The notes under the pieces are model-generated. The model worked only from the letters and a program-made list of their open reading frames with translations, was not told where the DNA came from and did not search any database. The position numbers and the translations under genes were made by a program. A stretch of 64,000 bases of DNA from Lachnospiraceae bacterium UBA3762 (GTDB lineage: Bacteria; Bacillota; Clostridia; Lachnospirales; Lachnospiraceae), in NCBI GenBank assembly GCA_002371615.1, contig DFGA01000042.1:119018-183017 (forward strand), given 5' to 3'. Positions 35,640-44,456 of the stretch are shown here, piece by piece. Within the stretch, counting starts at the first letter, position 1; every line of letters starts with the position of its first letter.

Positions 35640-36335
35640 ATGAAAAGAGTATTGCTCAAATTATCCGGTGAGGCGCTTGCCGGCGATAAGAAAATCGGAT
35701 TCGATGAAGACACTGTCCGTATGGTTGCATCTCAGGTCAGGCAGATCACGGATGCCGGAACACAGGTCGGTATCGTGATCGGCGGAGGTAATTTCTGGAG
35801 AGGCCGCAGCAGTGAGAGGATCGACCGTACCAAGGCTGACCAGATCGGAATGCTGGCTACGGTAATGAATTGCATATATGTTTCAGAGATTTTCCGCTCG
35901 GAAGGTATGAAAACGAATATACTCACTCCTTTTGAGATCGGATCGTTTACAAAACTCTTTTCCAAAGATCGTGCGAACAAGTACTTTGAAAAAGGAATGG
36001 TTGTATTCTTTGCCGGCGGAACCGGGCATCCGTACTTTTCGACAGATACAGGTGTGGTTCTTCGTGCCGTGGAGGTCGAGGCTGAGGCAATTCTTCTTGC
36101 CAAGGCAGTAGACGGGGTTTATGACAGTGATCCTGTTAAGAATCCGGATGCCAAGCGGTATGATGTTATATCGATTGAAGAGGTTGTTGAGAAAAAGCTG
36201 CAGGTAGTTGATATGGCAGCATCCATTCTTGCAATGGAAAATCATATGCCGATGTACATCTTTTCATTAAACGAGAAAGACAGCATTGTTAATACGGTAA
36301 ACGGGAAATTTAACGGGACACGTGTGACTGTGTAA
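35640..36335 (+). CDS. pyrH: UMP kinase PyrH
   Basis: Converts UMP to UDP in pyrimidine nucleotide synthesis. The 231-residue amino acid kinase fold carries RVLLKLSGEALAG, GIVIGGGNFWRG and the phosphate-binding GHPYFSTDTGVVLRA, all characteristic of bacterial UMP kinase. It starts 6 bases after the bactofilin stop. In most Firmicutes it follows rpsB-tsf, which are missing here, but the frr-uppS-cdsA continuation is conserved. Confidence 0.97.
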   Translation: MKRVLLKLSGEALAGDKKIGFDEDTVRMVASQVRQITDAGTQVGIVIGGGNFWRGRSSERIDRTKADQIGMLATVMNCIYVSEIFRSEGMKTNILTPFEIGSFTKLFSKDRANKYFEKGMVVFFAGGTGHPYFSTDTGVVLRAVEVEAEAILLAKAVDGVYDSDPVKNPDAKRYDVISIEEVVEKKLQVVDMAASILAMENHMPMYIFSLNEKDSIVNTVNGKFNGTRVTV

Positions 36336-36362
36336 AGTTAATATGTATAAGGAGCAAACGAT

Positions 36363-36917
36363 ATGAGCGAAAGAGTTAAAGAGTATTCAGACAAGATGCA
36401 AAAGACTATAGACCATCTTCAGTCGGAGTATGCTGCGGTTCGTGCAGGCCGTGCCAACCCGCATGTGCTTGACAGGATACGTGTGGACTATTACGGAACT
36501 CCTACTCCTATACAGCAGGTAGGTAACGTGTCCGTTCCTGATCCGCGTATCATCCAGATTCAGCCGTGGGAGAAGGGCATTTTAAAGGATCTCGAAAAAG
36601 CGATCCAGGCTTCGGATATAGGTATCAATCCGACAAATGACGGAACAGTCATCCGTCTTGTATTTCCCGAACTTACGGAAGAGAGAAGACGTGATCTTGT
36701 CAAAGAGATCAAGAAGAAGGGTGAAGATGCCAAAGTTGCCGTCAGAAACATCAGACGGGACGGAAACGATACATTTAAGAAGTTGTCCAAATCCGATGAT
36801 ATTTCCGAAGACGAGGTAAAGGATCTTGAAGATGAACTTCAAAAGGCAACAGATAAGTTCATCAAAGAAATTGATTCGATGATAGACGGCAAGTCGAAAG
36901 ACATAATGACTGTTTAA
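36363..36917 (+). CDS. frr: Ribosome recycling factor
   Basis: Splits post-termination ribosomes together with EF-G. The 184 residues match RRF throughout: the signature RAGRANPHVLDRIRVDYYG, then YGTPTPIQQVGNVSVPDPR, and the C-terminal three-helix bundle ending DSMIDGKSKDIMTV. AAGGAG precedes the ATG. A terminator follows before uppS. Confidence 0.98.
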   Translation: MSERVKEYSDKMQKTIDHLQSEYAAVRAGRANPHVLDRIRVDYYGTPTPIQQVGNVSVPDPRIIQIQPWEKGILKDLEKAIQASDIGINPTNDGTVIRLVFPELTEERRRDLVKEIKKKGEDAKVAVRNIRRDGNDTFKKLSKSDDISEDEVKDLEDELQKATDKFIKEIDSMIDGKSKDIMTV

Positions 36918-36922
36918 TGACA

Positions 36923-36950
36923 GGGGTCACGCGAGCCGTGGCCCTTTTTT
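36923..36950 (+). terminator. Rho-independent terminator after frr
   Basis: GGGTCACG pairs with CGTGGCCC (one G-T pair) around a 5-base loop, followed by six T. It lies 7 bases after the frr stop and 16 bases before uppS, so it may only attenuate transcription into uppS-cdsA-dxr-rseP; no clear promoter is visible behind it. Confidence 0.8.
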
Positions 36951-36966
36951 ATGTAAGGGGTATTGT

Positions 36967-37674
36967 ATGAATGTTCCGAATCATGTAGCCATAATTCTTG
37001 ACGGTAACGGAAGATGGGCCAAGGCAAAAGGTATGCCCAGAAATTACGGGCATGTCCAGGGTGCCAAGAATGTTGAAGTAATATGCGAGGAAGCGTACAG
37101 GATGGGTATCAATTATCTGACTGTCTATGCATTTTCAACGGAAAACTGGTCAAGACCGGCAGATGAGGTCGACCAGTTAATGAAGCTTCTGCGCAATTAT
37201 ATGAAGACCTGCCAGCAAACGGCTAAAAAGAATAAAATGTGTGTCAGGGTTATAGGCGACAAGACAAGACTGGCGGATGACATCAGGGAATCGATAGATG
37301 CTCTTGAGAAGGCAACCTGTGATAATACAGGACTTCATTTTCAGGTAGCGATCAATTACGGCAGCCGGGATGAGATAATACGGGCTGTAAATAAGATAGC
37401 AGAAGATGTCAAAAATTCCGCCATCAGCACCCCCGTTACAGAGGAGATGTTTGAGGATTACCTCGATACAAGAGGAATTCCTGCGCCTGACCTTCTGATA
37501 AGGACAAGCGGTGAGCAAAGACTTTCCAATTTTCTGCTCTGGCAGCTTGCATATGCCGAATTCTATTTTACGGATGTACACTGGCCTGATTTTTCAAAAG
37601 AGGAACTGATCAAAGCCTGCGAAGCATACAGCAAAAGGGACAGACGGTTTGGCGGGCATGCCAAGGAGGAGTGA
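36967..37674 (+). CDS. uppS: Undecaprenyl diphosphate synthase UppS
   Basis: Cis-prenyltransferase that makes the C55 lipid carrier for peptidoglycan. The 235 residues contain the catalytic Asp block ILDGNGRWAKAKGMPRNYGH, AFSTENWSRP, and the C-terminal RTSGEQRLSNFLLWQ and AEFYFTDVHWPDF. The Gly-rich IPP-binding features are intact. AAGGGG stands before the ATG. Its 3' end overlaps the cdsA start. Confidence 0.97.
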   Translation: MNVPNHVAIILDGNGRWAKAKGMPRNYGHVQGAKNVEVICEEAYRMGINYLTVYAFSTENWSRPADEVDQLMKLLRNYMKTCQQTAKKNKMCVRVIGDKTRLADDIRESIDALEKATCDNTGLHFQVAINYGSRDEIIRAVNKIAEDVKNSAISTPVTEEMFEDYLDTRGIPAPDLLIRTSGEQRLSNFLLWQLAYAEFYFTDVHWPDFSKEELIKACEAYSKRDRRFGGHAKEE

Positions 37675-38516
37675 TGTTTAAGACAAGGTTACTTAGCGGA
37701 ATTGTTGTTGCGGCTGTAATGTTGCTGTTTACATGGCTTGGCGGTCCGTATCTCGGAGCATTTCTTATGTGTGTATCAATCGCCGGCCTGCACGAGTTCT
37801 ACCGGGCAACCGGGGTCATTGCTCCCCAAAAACATTTGAATGCTTTATCAGCTGTAGGATACGCAGGAACAGTATTATGTTATATTCTGTTGATGCTTCC
37901 CGGCAAAGAACTGTTCTCACTCCTGTTTGTTCTTGTTCTTGCTCTTGTTGTTCTGATGGCTGTATATGTATTCGGATTCCCGGGGTACAAAGCGGGTGAG
38001 GTGGCATTTACTTATTTCGGATTCTTCTATGTCAGCGTGATGCTCTCGTTTATCTATCTGACAAGATCTCTTGAAATGGGAATATACATTGTCTGGCTGA
38101 TCTTCTTTTCCTCGTGGTTTTGCGATGTATTTGCTTACTTTACCGGAATGCTTATAGGAAAGCACAAGCTTGCGCCGGTCCTGTCCCCCCAAAAATCCAT
38201 CGAGGGAGCTGTAGGCGGAGTTGTTTTTCCGGCGATTTTCGGTGCCATATACGGATACTGCATTAACAGATACGCAGCTTCGGGATTCCCGGTGGCAGCC
38301 TTTACCGCCCTTACCGCAATAGGAGCGGTCGTATCCCAAATAGGTGATTTGAGTGCAAGTGCGATCAAACGTAATTATGAAATAAAAGATTACGGGAATC
38401 TCATACCGGGACACGGCGGGATCCTTGACAGATTTGACAGTGTTATATTTACGGCACCTATGATATATTTTACGGCAGGTTGTTTTTTGGAATATTTTTG
38501 GGTTAATCTGAAATGA
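37674..38516 (+). CDS. cdsA: Phosphatidate cytidylyltransferase CdsA
   Basis: Makes CDP-diacylglycerol for phospholipid synthesis. The 280-residue protein has about eight membrane helices and the CDS signature near the C-terminus (GDLSASAIKRNYEIKDYGN, then LIPGHGGILDRFDS). The ATG at 37674 sits 4 bases behind AGGAGG; a GTG at 37671 is too close to it. It overlaps dxr by 4 bases, so uppS-cdsA-dxr form a coupled envelope-lipid unit. Confidence 0.95.
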   Translation: MFKTRLLSGIVVAAVMLLFTWLGGPYLGAFLMCVSIAGLHEFYRATGVIAPQKHLNALSAVGYAGTVLCYILLMLPGKELFSLLFVLVLALVVLMAVYVFGFPGYKAGEVAFTYFGFFYVSVMLSFIYLTRSLEMGIYIVWLIFFSSWFCDVFAYFTGMLIGKHKLAPVLSPQKSIEGAVGGVVFPAIFGAIYGYCINRYAASGFPVAAFTALTAIGAVVSQIGDLSASAIKRNYEIKDYGNLIPGHGGILDRFDSVIFTAPMIYFTAGCFLEYFWVNLK

Positions 38517-39664
38517 AAAAGATAGTTGTAATGGGGTCTACCGGCTCGATCGGAACCCAGACTCTTGAAATAGTAAGGGATCATATGGATGAACTTGAGG
38601 TTACGGCTCTTACAGCCAATTCAAGTGTGGATATGATCGTTAAGCAGGCACTGGAATTTAAGCCGAAGCTTGTAGCAATGAATGATGAAGCATCCGCTGC
38701 TGCGGTTGAGGCTCTTCTTGACGGCCAAAACATAAAGGTCGTATCGGGAATGGACGGACTTATTGAGGCTGCTTCAATGGAAGAGGCCGATATAGTTGTT
38801 ACCGCAATGGTCGGTATGATAGGTATTCGTCCGACTATTGCAGCGATCAAAACAGGTCATGATATTGCCCTTGCCAACAAAGAGACACTTGTATGCGCCG
38901 GACATATTATAATGCCGCTTATAAGAGAATACGGTGTCAATCTGTATCCGGTCGACAGTGAACACAGCGCTATATTCCAGTCGCTTAACGGGGAAAATCA
39001 CGGAGATCTCGAGCGTATTATCCTGACCGCATCCGGTGGACCGTTCAGGACAAAAAGCGCCGCAGAACTTGAAAATGTTACGGCAGCCGACGCGCTCAGA
39101 CATCCTAACTGGGATATGGGAGCCAAGATCACAATAGATTCGGCAACACTTGTAAATAAAGGCCTCGAAGTAATGGAGGCCTGTCATCTTTTCGGTGTAG
39201 GAGTCGATGACATAGAAGTTGTGGTGCATCCGCAATCGATCATTCACTCCGCTGTTCAGTACAAAGACGGTGCTATCATCGCGCAGATGGGAAGTCCGGA
39301 TATGAGGCTCCCGATACAGTATGCTTTATTCTACCCGAACAGACCTTACCTTAATACCCAAAGGGTTGATTTTTATAAGCTCCGGTCAATGACGTTTGAA
39401 GCTCCGGATCCGGATAGATTCCCGGGATTTAAATATGCCCTTGAAGCCGCACGTACAGGGGGGATCATGCCGACTGTGTTTAATGCGGCTAATGAAAAGG
39501 CTGTGGCACTGTTTCTTAAAGGCTGCATAAAGTTTACGGATATTGCCGTACTTATCAGGAAAGCTATGGATGCATCGGATGCGATTGAGAATCCTACGGT
39601 GGAAGAGATACTTGAAGCGGAAACAAAGGCGGCCGGGTCAGTTGCGCAAATGACGGATAAATAA
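38513..39664 (+). CDS. dxr: 1-deoxy-D-xylulose 5-phosphate reductoisomerase Dxr
   Basis: Second enzyme of the MEP isoprenoid pathway, using NADPH. The nucleotide-binding start GSTGSIGTQTLEIV, the active-site VDSEHSAIFQSL, the GGPFR loop (TASGGPFRTKS) and the C-terminal GIMPTVFNAANEKAV block are all present in 383 residues. With ispG (46667) and uppS it links isoprenoid precursor supply to wall lipid carrier synthesis. It starts inside the cdsA stop. Confidence 0.97.
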   Translation: MKKIVVMGSTGSIGTQTLEIVRDHMDELEVTALTANSSVDMIVKQALEFKPKLVAMNDEASAAAVEALLDGQNIKVVSGMDGLIEAASMEEADIVVTAMVGMIGIRPTIAAIKTGHDIALANKETLVCAGHIIMPLIREYGVNLYPVDSEHSAIFQSLNGENHGDLERIILTASGGPFRTKSAAELENVTAADALRHPNWDMGAKITIDSATLVNKGLEVMEACHLFGVGVDDIEVVVHPQSIIHSAVQYKDGAIIAQMGSPDMRLPIQYALFYPNRPYLNTQRVDFYKLRSMTFEAPDPDRFPGFKYALEAARTGGIMPTVFNAANEKAVALFLKGCIKFTDIAVLIRKAMDASDAIENPTVEEILEAETKAAGSVAQMTDK

Positions 39665-39686
39665 GACAGATTAAGGGAGTTTTGTC

Positions 39687-40760
39687 GTGAAAATACTAAT
39701 AGCGGTTCTAATACTGGCTGTGATCGTTTTTGTCCATGAAATGGGGCATTTTATTATAGCCAGACTAAACGGAATAGAGGTTGTTGAGTTTACGGTCGGC
39801 TTCGGACCGAAATTATTCGGATGGACTACGAAGGGCGGAACAAAATTTTCGATACGGCTTATACTGTTTGGTGCAGCCTGTGTCTTTGATGATCTTGATG
39901 CCCAGGTGGATGACGGAAATACCGATTTTGCTTCGGTAATAGCCAATTCATCCTTCAGAAAAGCAAATGTTTGGTCAAGGATAGCCACTACTCTGGCAGG
40001 TCCGTTTTTTAATCTTCTGCTTGCGTTTGTACTGGGCCTTTTCCTGATGAATTATATTGATATAGCCGATACAACCGTAACCGATATAATGCGGGACGGT
40101 GCCGCATATGAAGCGGGGATACGTACCGGAGACAGGATTATAAGCGTCAACAAAAGCCGTTGTTATCTATATCCGGAAGTATCCACCGCTGTGGAACTCG
40201 GATACGGAAAACCACTTAAAGTAGTGTATGAAAGAGATGGCAAGAAATACGAAGCCGAGCTTCTTCCGAGGATGAACGAAGAGTATAACCGCTTTATGAT
40301 AGGTGTTGTTTTCGGAGGAGGCGAGCCGGCCCCGAAGAGTGTGGGGGGAATTGTAAAGGCCAGTTATCTGTATGTCAGATACATGGTGAAGATGACTTTT
40401 TCGAGCTTCAGGATGCTGTTTGCCGGACAGGCGAAGGTGTCGGATATAGCAGGGCCCGTAGGTGCGGCCCAGATCGTCGGAGACGAGTATGAAAGCGCTA
40501 AGTCCGAGGGAACGCTTGCGGTAGTTGTCAGTATGCTGAATATCGCACTTCTCCTGTCGGCAAATATCGGGATAGTAAATCTGTTTCCGCTCCCTGCTTT
40601 TGACGGAGGAAAGCTCCTGTTTTTGATCTATGAAGCTATAAGAGGCAAGCCTGCCGACAGCAGAGTTGAGGGTACCATACAGCTTATCGGTGTGGGACTT
40701 CTTCTCGCACTTCTTGTTCTTGTAATGTACAACGACATAACGAGATTGTTTATGGGTTAG
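39687..40760 (+). CDS. rseP: Site-2 intramembrane zinc metalloprotease RseP (RasP)
   Basis: Cleaves membrane substrates such as anti-sigma factors and signal peptides. The 357 residues show the HEMGH zinc motif at about 16-20 in the first helix, a PDZ domain (about 120-190, ITRTGDR-like region IRTGDRIISVNKSRC), and the second-site motif NLFPLPAFDGGKLLF (N/D residues, about 300). Start is GTG at 39687 behind AAGGGAG. It stands in its normal place after dxr, but a terminator and a foreign module now separate it from ispG. Confidence 0.95.
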   Translation: MKILIAVLILAVIVFVHEMGHFIIARLNGIEVVEFTVGFGPKLFGWTTKGGTKFSIRLILFGAACVFDDLDAQVDDGNTDFASVIANSSFRKANVWSRIATTLAGPFFNLLLAFVLGLFLMNYIDIADTTVTDIMRDGAAYEAGIRTGDRIISVNKSRCYLYPEVSTAVELGYGKPLKVVYERDGKKYEAELLPRMNEEYNRFMIGVVFGGGEPAPKSVGGIVKASYLYVRYMVKMTFSSFRMLFAGQAKVSDIAGPVGAAQIVGDEYESAKSEGTLAVVVSMLNIALLLSANIGIVNLFPLPAFDGGKLLFLIYEAIRGKPADSRVEGTIQLIGVGLLLALLVLVMYNDITRLFMG

Positions 40761-40806
40761 TACTCAAATCCTGTTTTTTTTCTTAGTGTGAATAATAAAC
40801 AAAAAG

Positions 40807-40839
40807 CCGATATCCCCAAATGCGGATATCGGTTTTTTT
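40807..40839 (+). terminator. Rho-independent terminator after rseP
   Basis: CCGATATCC / GGATATCGG, a perfect 9-bp stem with an 8-base loop, followed by seven T. It closes the uppS-cdsA-dxr-rseP unit 47 bases after the rseP stop. Confidence 0.95.
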
Positions 40840-40999
40840 GCACGAATTTTTATTCCCAAATTCTTGAAAAAGCAGATTAAATTACGGGTGATTTTCAAAC
40901 CCTGTAGAAAAAAATGTTCTGTATTGACGGGACATACGCAGGTGGTTTATGTTCTGTACACCGCAGGACATCTCTTTACCCGGAACTTCAGGAGGGGAC

Positions 41000-42493
41000 A
41001 TGCTTGAGAAAGGCCAGACAGTTAATAAACGCTATGAGATAGTAAACTTGATCGCTAAAGGAGGGACAAGCTGTGTATATCTTGTTCTTGATAAACATAT
41101 CGGAAGGATGCTTGCGATGAAGGCTATGGAAAGAAGTTCCGTAGGGGCATTCTATTTTGCCAGAAGTGAGATTGAGGCATTAAGACGTGTCAGATATCCT
41201 CTTATCCCGGCAATCTGGGATGCATTCTATGACAGCCGGAACATTTATATAGTCAGTGAGTATGTGAAGGGAGATTCGCTCGGTACTTTGTGTAAAGCCA
41301 AAGGAATGGGTCGGGCACAAAGTCTTATGATAGCCCAGCATATATGTTCGGCACTTTTATATCTGCACGGGATGAAACAGCCGATGCTGTATCTCGATCT
41401 GAAGCCGGATAATATAATAATTGATGAGGAGGGACTTCCTCATCTTGTCGATTTCGGAATCGCAGGATGTCTTGCGGGACATCATATCCCCGTCGGAACG
41501 ATAGGTTATTCACCGCCCGAACAGTATGATAAAAATGCAAGTCTTGACGCAAGGGCGGATGTATTTGCACTGGGCATGACCTACTACGCCATAAGAAGCG
41601 GAACCATCCCTGACCCAGATCCCGAAGAGGCTATAAGAGACATAAAACATTCTAAAATTCTCAGTCAATCAGAGAAATCATTTCTTGTAAAGTGTTGCAG
41701 CTTGTCAAAAGAGGAACGTTATTCAGGAGCATATGAAGTCTTAAAACAGATCAGACATATCAGATCCATACCGCAAAAGATCAAAAAAAGCATAGAGATA
41801 ACAATAACAGCGGCAGGGGTATTGGTTCTGTCATATTGCGCAACAGCAAGGATACACGGATACATCAAGGAAAAGGGAGCAGCAAAGCTGCTGTACGAAA
41901 AAACGGCGGAGTGTATGAAAGACGGGGAGTATACACCGGAGGGGATCAGACTTATCAGGAGTGCGATCGCAAGCAATGTACTTCCCGAAGACTGCGAACA
42001 GGATTTTATTTTTGAGGTGGCTGCAAATTCAATGTTTGTAGAGCACGACTATAAAACTGCCGCTTTGTATTTTTCAAAGCTTGATCCGCATGAATACCCC
42101 GATGCAAATGATTACATCAATCTTTGCAATATGCAAAACAGGTTTGATTTTGAAAGAGAGGAGGCGGCCGATATAACCGGGCGGCTGTTTGGAGCCACAC
42201 TCAAACGCAGGCCGTCGAAGCAAAAGTATGAAACACTGATTTTTATAGCAGGCTGTTATGAGAATTACGAATACGATGAAGCAGAGGGGCTGTCCAAATC
42301 AATAGCAGTGATAGGTACTGCAAGGGAGGAGATCGCCGGAGAAAGCGCTAAAAGCCTGTCTGTTACGGAAGATGAGTATAAAGGGCTGTGCAGCAGGCTT
42401 GATGAACTTCTTGAGGTAAAAGAGGCTCGAATGAAGATTATATATAAACAAACAAGGAGAGAGAAAAATGGGGAAAAGGACAATAATACATAA
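41000..42493 (+). CDS. Membrane Ser/Thr protein kinase with C-terminal repeat domain
   Basis: A Hanks-type kinase: glycine loop IAKGGTSCVYLV, Lys in RMLAMKAM, alphaC Glu in ARSEIEALR, catalytic loop YLDLKPDNIII, DFGIAG and the activation-segment end GYSPPEQYDK. The HRD Arg is replaced by Leu, so it is a non-RD kinase. Residues after about 280 hold one membrane helix (EITITAAGVLVLSYCA) and a TPR-like outer region (to 497). The ATG at 41000 is preferred because AGGAGGGG ends 3 bases before it; an ATG at 40949 is possible. It overlaps the next surface-protein gene by 26 bases. Confidence 0.85.
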   Translation: MLEKGQTVNKRYEIVNLIAKGGTSCVYLVLDKHIGRMLAMKAMERSSVGAFYFARSEIEALRRVRYPLIPAIWDAFYDSRNIYIVSEYVKGDSLGTLCKAKGMGRAQSLMIAQHICSALLYLHGMKQPMLYLDLKPDNIIIDEEGLPHLVDFGIAGCLAGHHIPVGTIGYSPPEQYDKNASLDARADVFALGMTYYAIRSGTIPDPDPEEAIRDIKHSKILSQSEKSFLVKCCSLSKEERYSGAYEVLKQIRHIRSIPQKIKKSIEITITAAGVLVLSYCATARIHGYIKEKGAAKLLYEKTAECMKDGEYTPEGIRLIRSAIASNVLPEDCEQDFIFEVAANSMFVEHDYKTAALYFSKLDPHEYPDANDYINLCNMQNRFDFEREEAADITGRLFGATLKRRPSKQKYETLIFIAGCYENYEYDEAEGLSKSIAVIGTAREEIAGESAKSLSVTEDEYKGLCSRLDELLEVKEARMKIIYKQTRREKNGEKDNNT

Positions 42494-44456
42494 ACTGATG
42501 ATCGGATTGATGGCTGTTATGATATCGGGCGGACTGATTACGGATCAGCTTCCGGTATACGGAGGAACTCAATATACGGGGTCTGATACGGCATATTATA
42601 TGTCAAACAGAAGCGCTCCGTTAGCCGAAGGAAACTACGGTAATACTGCCGCTACAAATGAGATCACTTTTCATTTTGATTTTGTAACTAACGGAGAAAA
42701 CAAGATCAGCATGGAGGAAAGACGAATTAAACCGAAATTTGCCAGAAGACTGTATTTCGGAAAACCGCAGATCGCATGTTGTAATTATTGCAGAAGCTGG
42801 GCTGAGGATCAATCTCTGTATTCGGCGATGATCTTCATTGAGGATGACATGGGAAGAGAATATATAAGAAAAAGCGGCCTTGAACTGACACAGGAGGATC
42901 TTAAAAGGTCAGGGGTTGATTTTGAGAATCTCTTAAACCCAATAAGGGTAGGTTTGGAACTAACCCAAAGACCAGGCAAAAGATGTCCGTACTGTGAGAA
43001 ACATATAGGTGACTATATTACGATCGACGGACTATGGTGGGAGATAACTTGTATTGAATTCTCATCTCATCCCCAGGATGTTTCGGCTTCATACGGGGGA
43101 AGCGCAAATTTCGAAGTTGGTCTGTCCAAATACAGGGACATCTATGGTACGGCTGTTGATAAGTATAAATGGGAGATGACAGTCAATGACGCAGACTGGA
43201 TAAGTATCAATGATGGAATAAGCGGATCGGGTGCGGTATTTAGCGGAAGTGACACTCCCCGCCTGTCGGTTTCAAATATAGATCCGTCTCTTTACGGAAG
43301 CAGGTTCAGGTGCTCTCTTAGAGGTTCACATTCGTCAAAGGCTTATTCGGGGCCGGCAAATCTGATCCTTCCGGAATATATTCCTGATCCAACACCGACA
43401 CCTGTTGAACCGACACCGACGAGTGTTGTGGCTGAGCCTTCCGTGACACCTGATAACCCCACGCCTGTGATCACTCCGACGGAGCCGGAGCCTGCCGTTC
43501 CAACAGGTAATCCTCAGCCAACGCTGCCGCCTGATGTTACTGCTGTACCGGCTATTATTCCGGGTAACGGATCGGAAGGAGAGTACACACCATCATCATC
43601 TTCATCGGTATATGTTCCGTCGAAGAGCTCGTCAGCAAAGGATACGGCATCCACATCAAGTTCATCCCATGTAAAGGATCAGGGTAAAGACTCATATAAA
43701 GGTAACATTACGGTATCCGAACCGGTATCGGCCCCGGGTGGCAGCGGGCAGATAATCACTGCTTCGAATAATGCAGCACCTTTATCATCCAATGCAGGAA
43801 AGAAAGGAAAAGTTACAACAAGCAATTCAACGGGAAAATCAATGGAAAAAAGCTCGTCATCCGAGCGTATAAACCCTTCATCATCCGCAACATCAAGGCG
43901 AAATCCGGGTGCAAATTATATCATGAAGAACGGGGTATTATATCTGGTTGATGATGAGGCCCCTTCAATAGGAACAACAGGAGAGAAGGAAAGCAGCCCG
44001 GCAGAAATCGAAGAAGAAGAGACGGAAAACGAGTATATGGCAGAGGATCTTGCCATTGACGGAAACATACAAAGTGCGGAACTTGATAACGGGTTTTGGA
44101 GTACGGTGTGGGGACGAATACTGATTATTGCCATCGCAGTCCTGCTTCTGCTGCTTGCTTTGTTTATTCTCTTTTTCGGTGTCGTCGTTTGCGGAGAGGT
44201 TGAGGAACATGATGAAGTATTTGAGTTGTGCTCAATCAGGCTTATGAAGTGGTATGAAGGTTCATGGCATGTAAATCTCGGATGTGCGTTTGATGAAAAT
44301 GCCGTACTGAAACTCCATATAGGAGTACTTTTCGCGGTTATATTTGCCGGCTGGGATATAACCGGTAAAACAAAAGGATTATATGAGGGAGAGGTTACAT
44401 CTCCTGCAGAGGGCGGAATGCTTATGCATCGTAAAAATATAAGGAGGAGCGTATGA
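42468..44456 (+). CDS. Membrane-anchored surface protein with Cys-pair and Ig-like regions
   Basis: Unrecognised 662-residue protein. It has a signal peptide (LMIGLMAVMISGGLIT), an N-terminal region with two CxxC pairs (CCNYC near 105, CPYC near 177) that could bind zinc or form disulphides, an Ig-like region (about 200-300), a Thr/Pro linker (TPTPVEPTPTSV), a long Ser-rich low-complexity region, one membrane helix (about 547-572, ILIIAIAVLLLLLALFILFF) and a cytoplasmic domain of about 85 residues. AAGGAG stands 8 bases before the ATG inside the kinase gene. It may be a kinase substrate or receptor; this is inferred from coupling only. Confidence 0.7.
   Translation: MGKRTIIHKLMIGLMAVMISGGLITDQLPVYGGTQYTGSDTAYYMSNRSAPLAEGNYGNTAATNEITFHFDFVTNGENKISMEERRIKPKFARRLYFGKPQIACCNYCRSWAEDQSLYSAMIFIEDDMGREYIRKSGLELTQEDLKRSGVDFENLLNPIRVGLELTQRPGKRCPYCEKHIGDYITIDGLWWEITCIEFSSHPQDVSASYGGSANFEVGLSKYRDIYGTAVDKYKWEMTVNDADWISINDGISGSGAVFSGSDTPRLSVSNIDPSLYGSRFRCSLRGSHSSKAYSGPANLILPEYIPDPTPTPVEPTPTSVVAEPSVTPDNPTPVITPTEPEPAVPTGNPQPTLPPDVTAVPAIIPGNGSEGEYTPSSSSSVYVPSKSSSAKDTASTSSSSHVKDQGKDSYKGNITVSEPVSAPGGSGQIITASNNAAPLSSNAGKKGKVTTSNSTGKSMEKSSSSERINPSSSATSRRNPGANYIMKNGVLYLVDDEAPSIGTTGEKESSPAEIEEEETENEYMAEDLAIDGNIQSAELDNGFWSTVWGRILIIAIAVLLLLLALFILFFGVVVCGEVEEHDEVFELCSIRLMKWYEGSWHVNLGCAFDENAVLKLHIGVLFAVIFAGWDITGKTKGLYEGEVTSPAEGGMLMHRKNIRRSV

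Noticed and set aside
40801..40814. GCCGATAT resembling a sigma-D -10 box after rseP
   Set aside because: It is one arm of the terminator stem at 40807-40839 and has no TAAA at 15 bases upstream.
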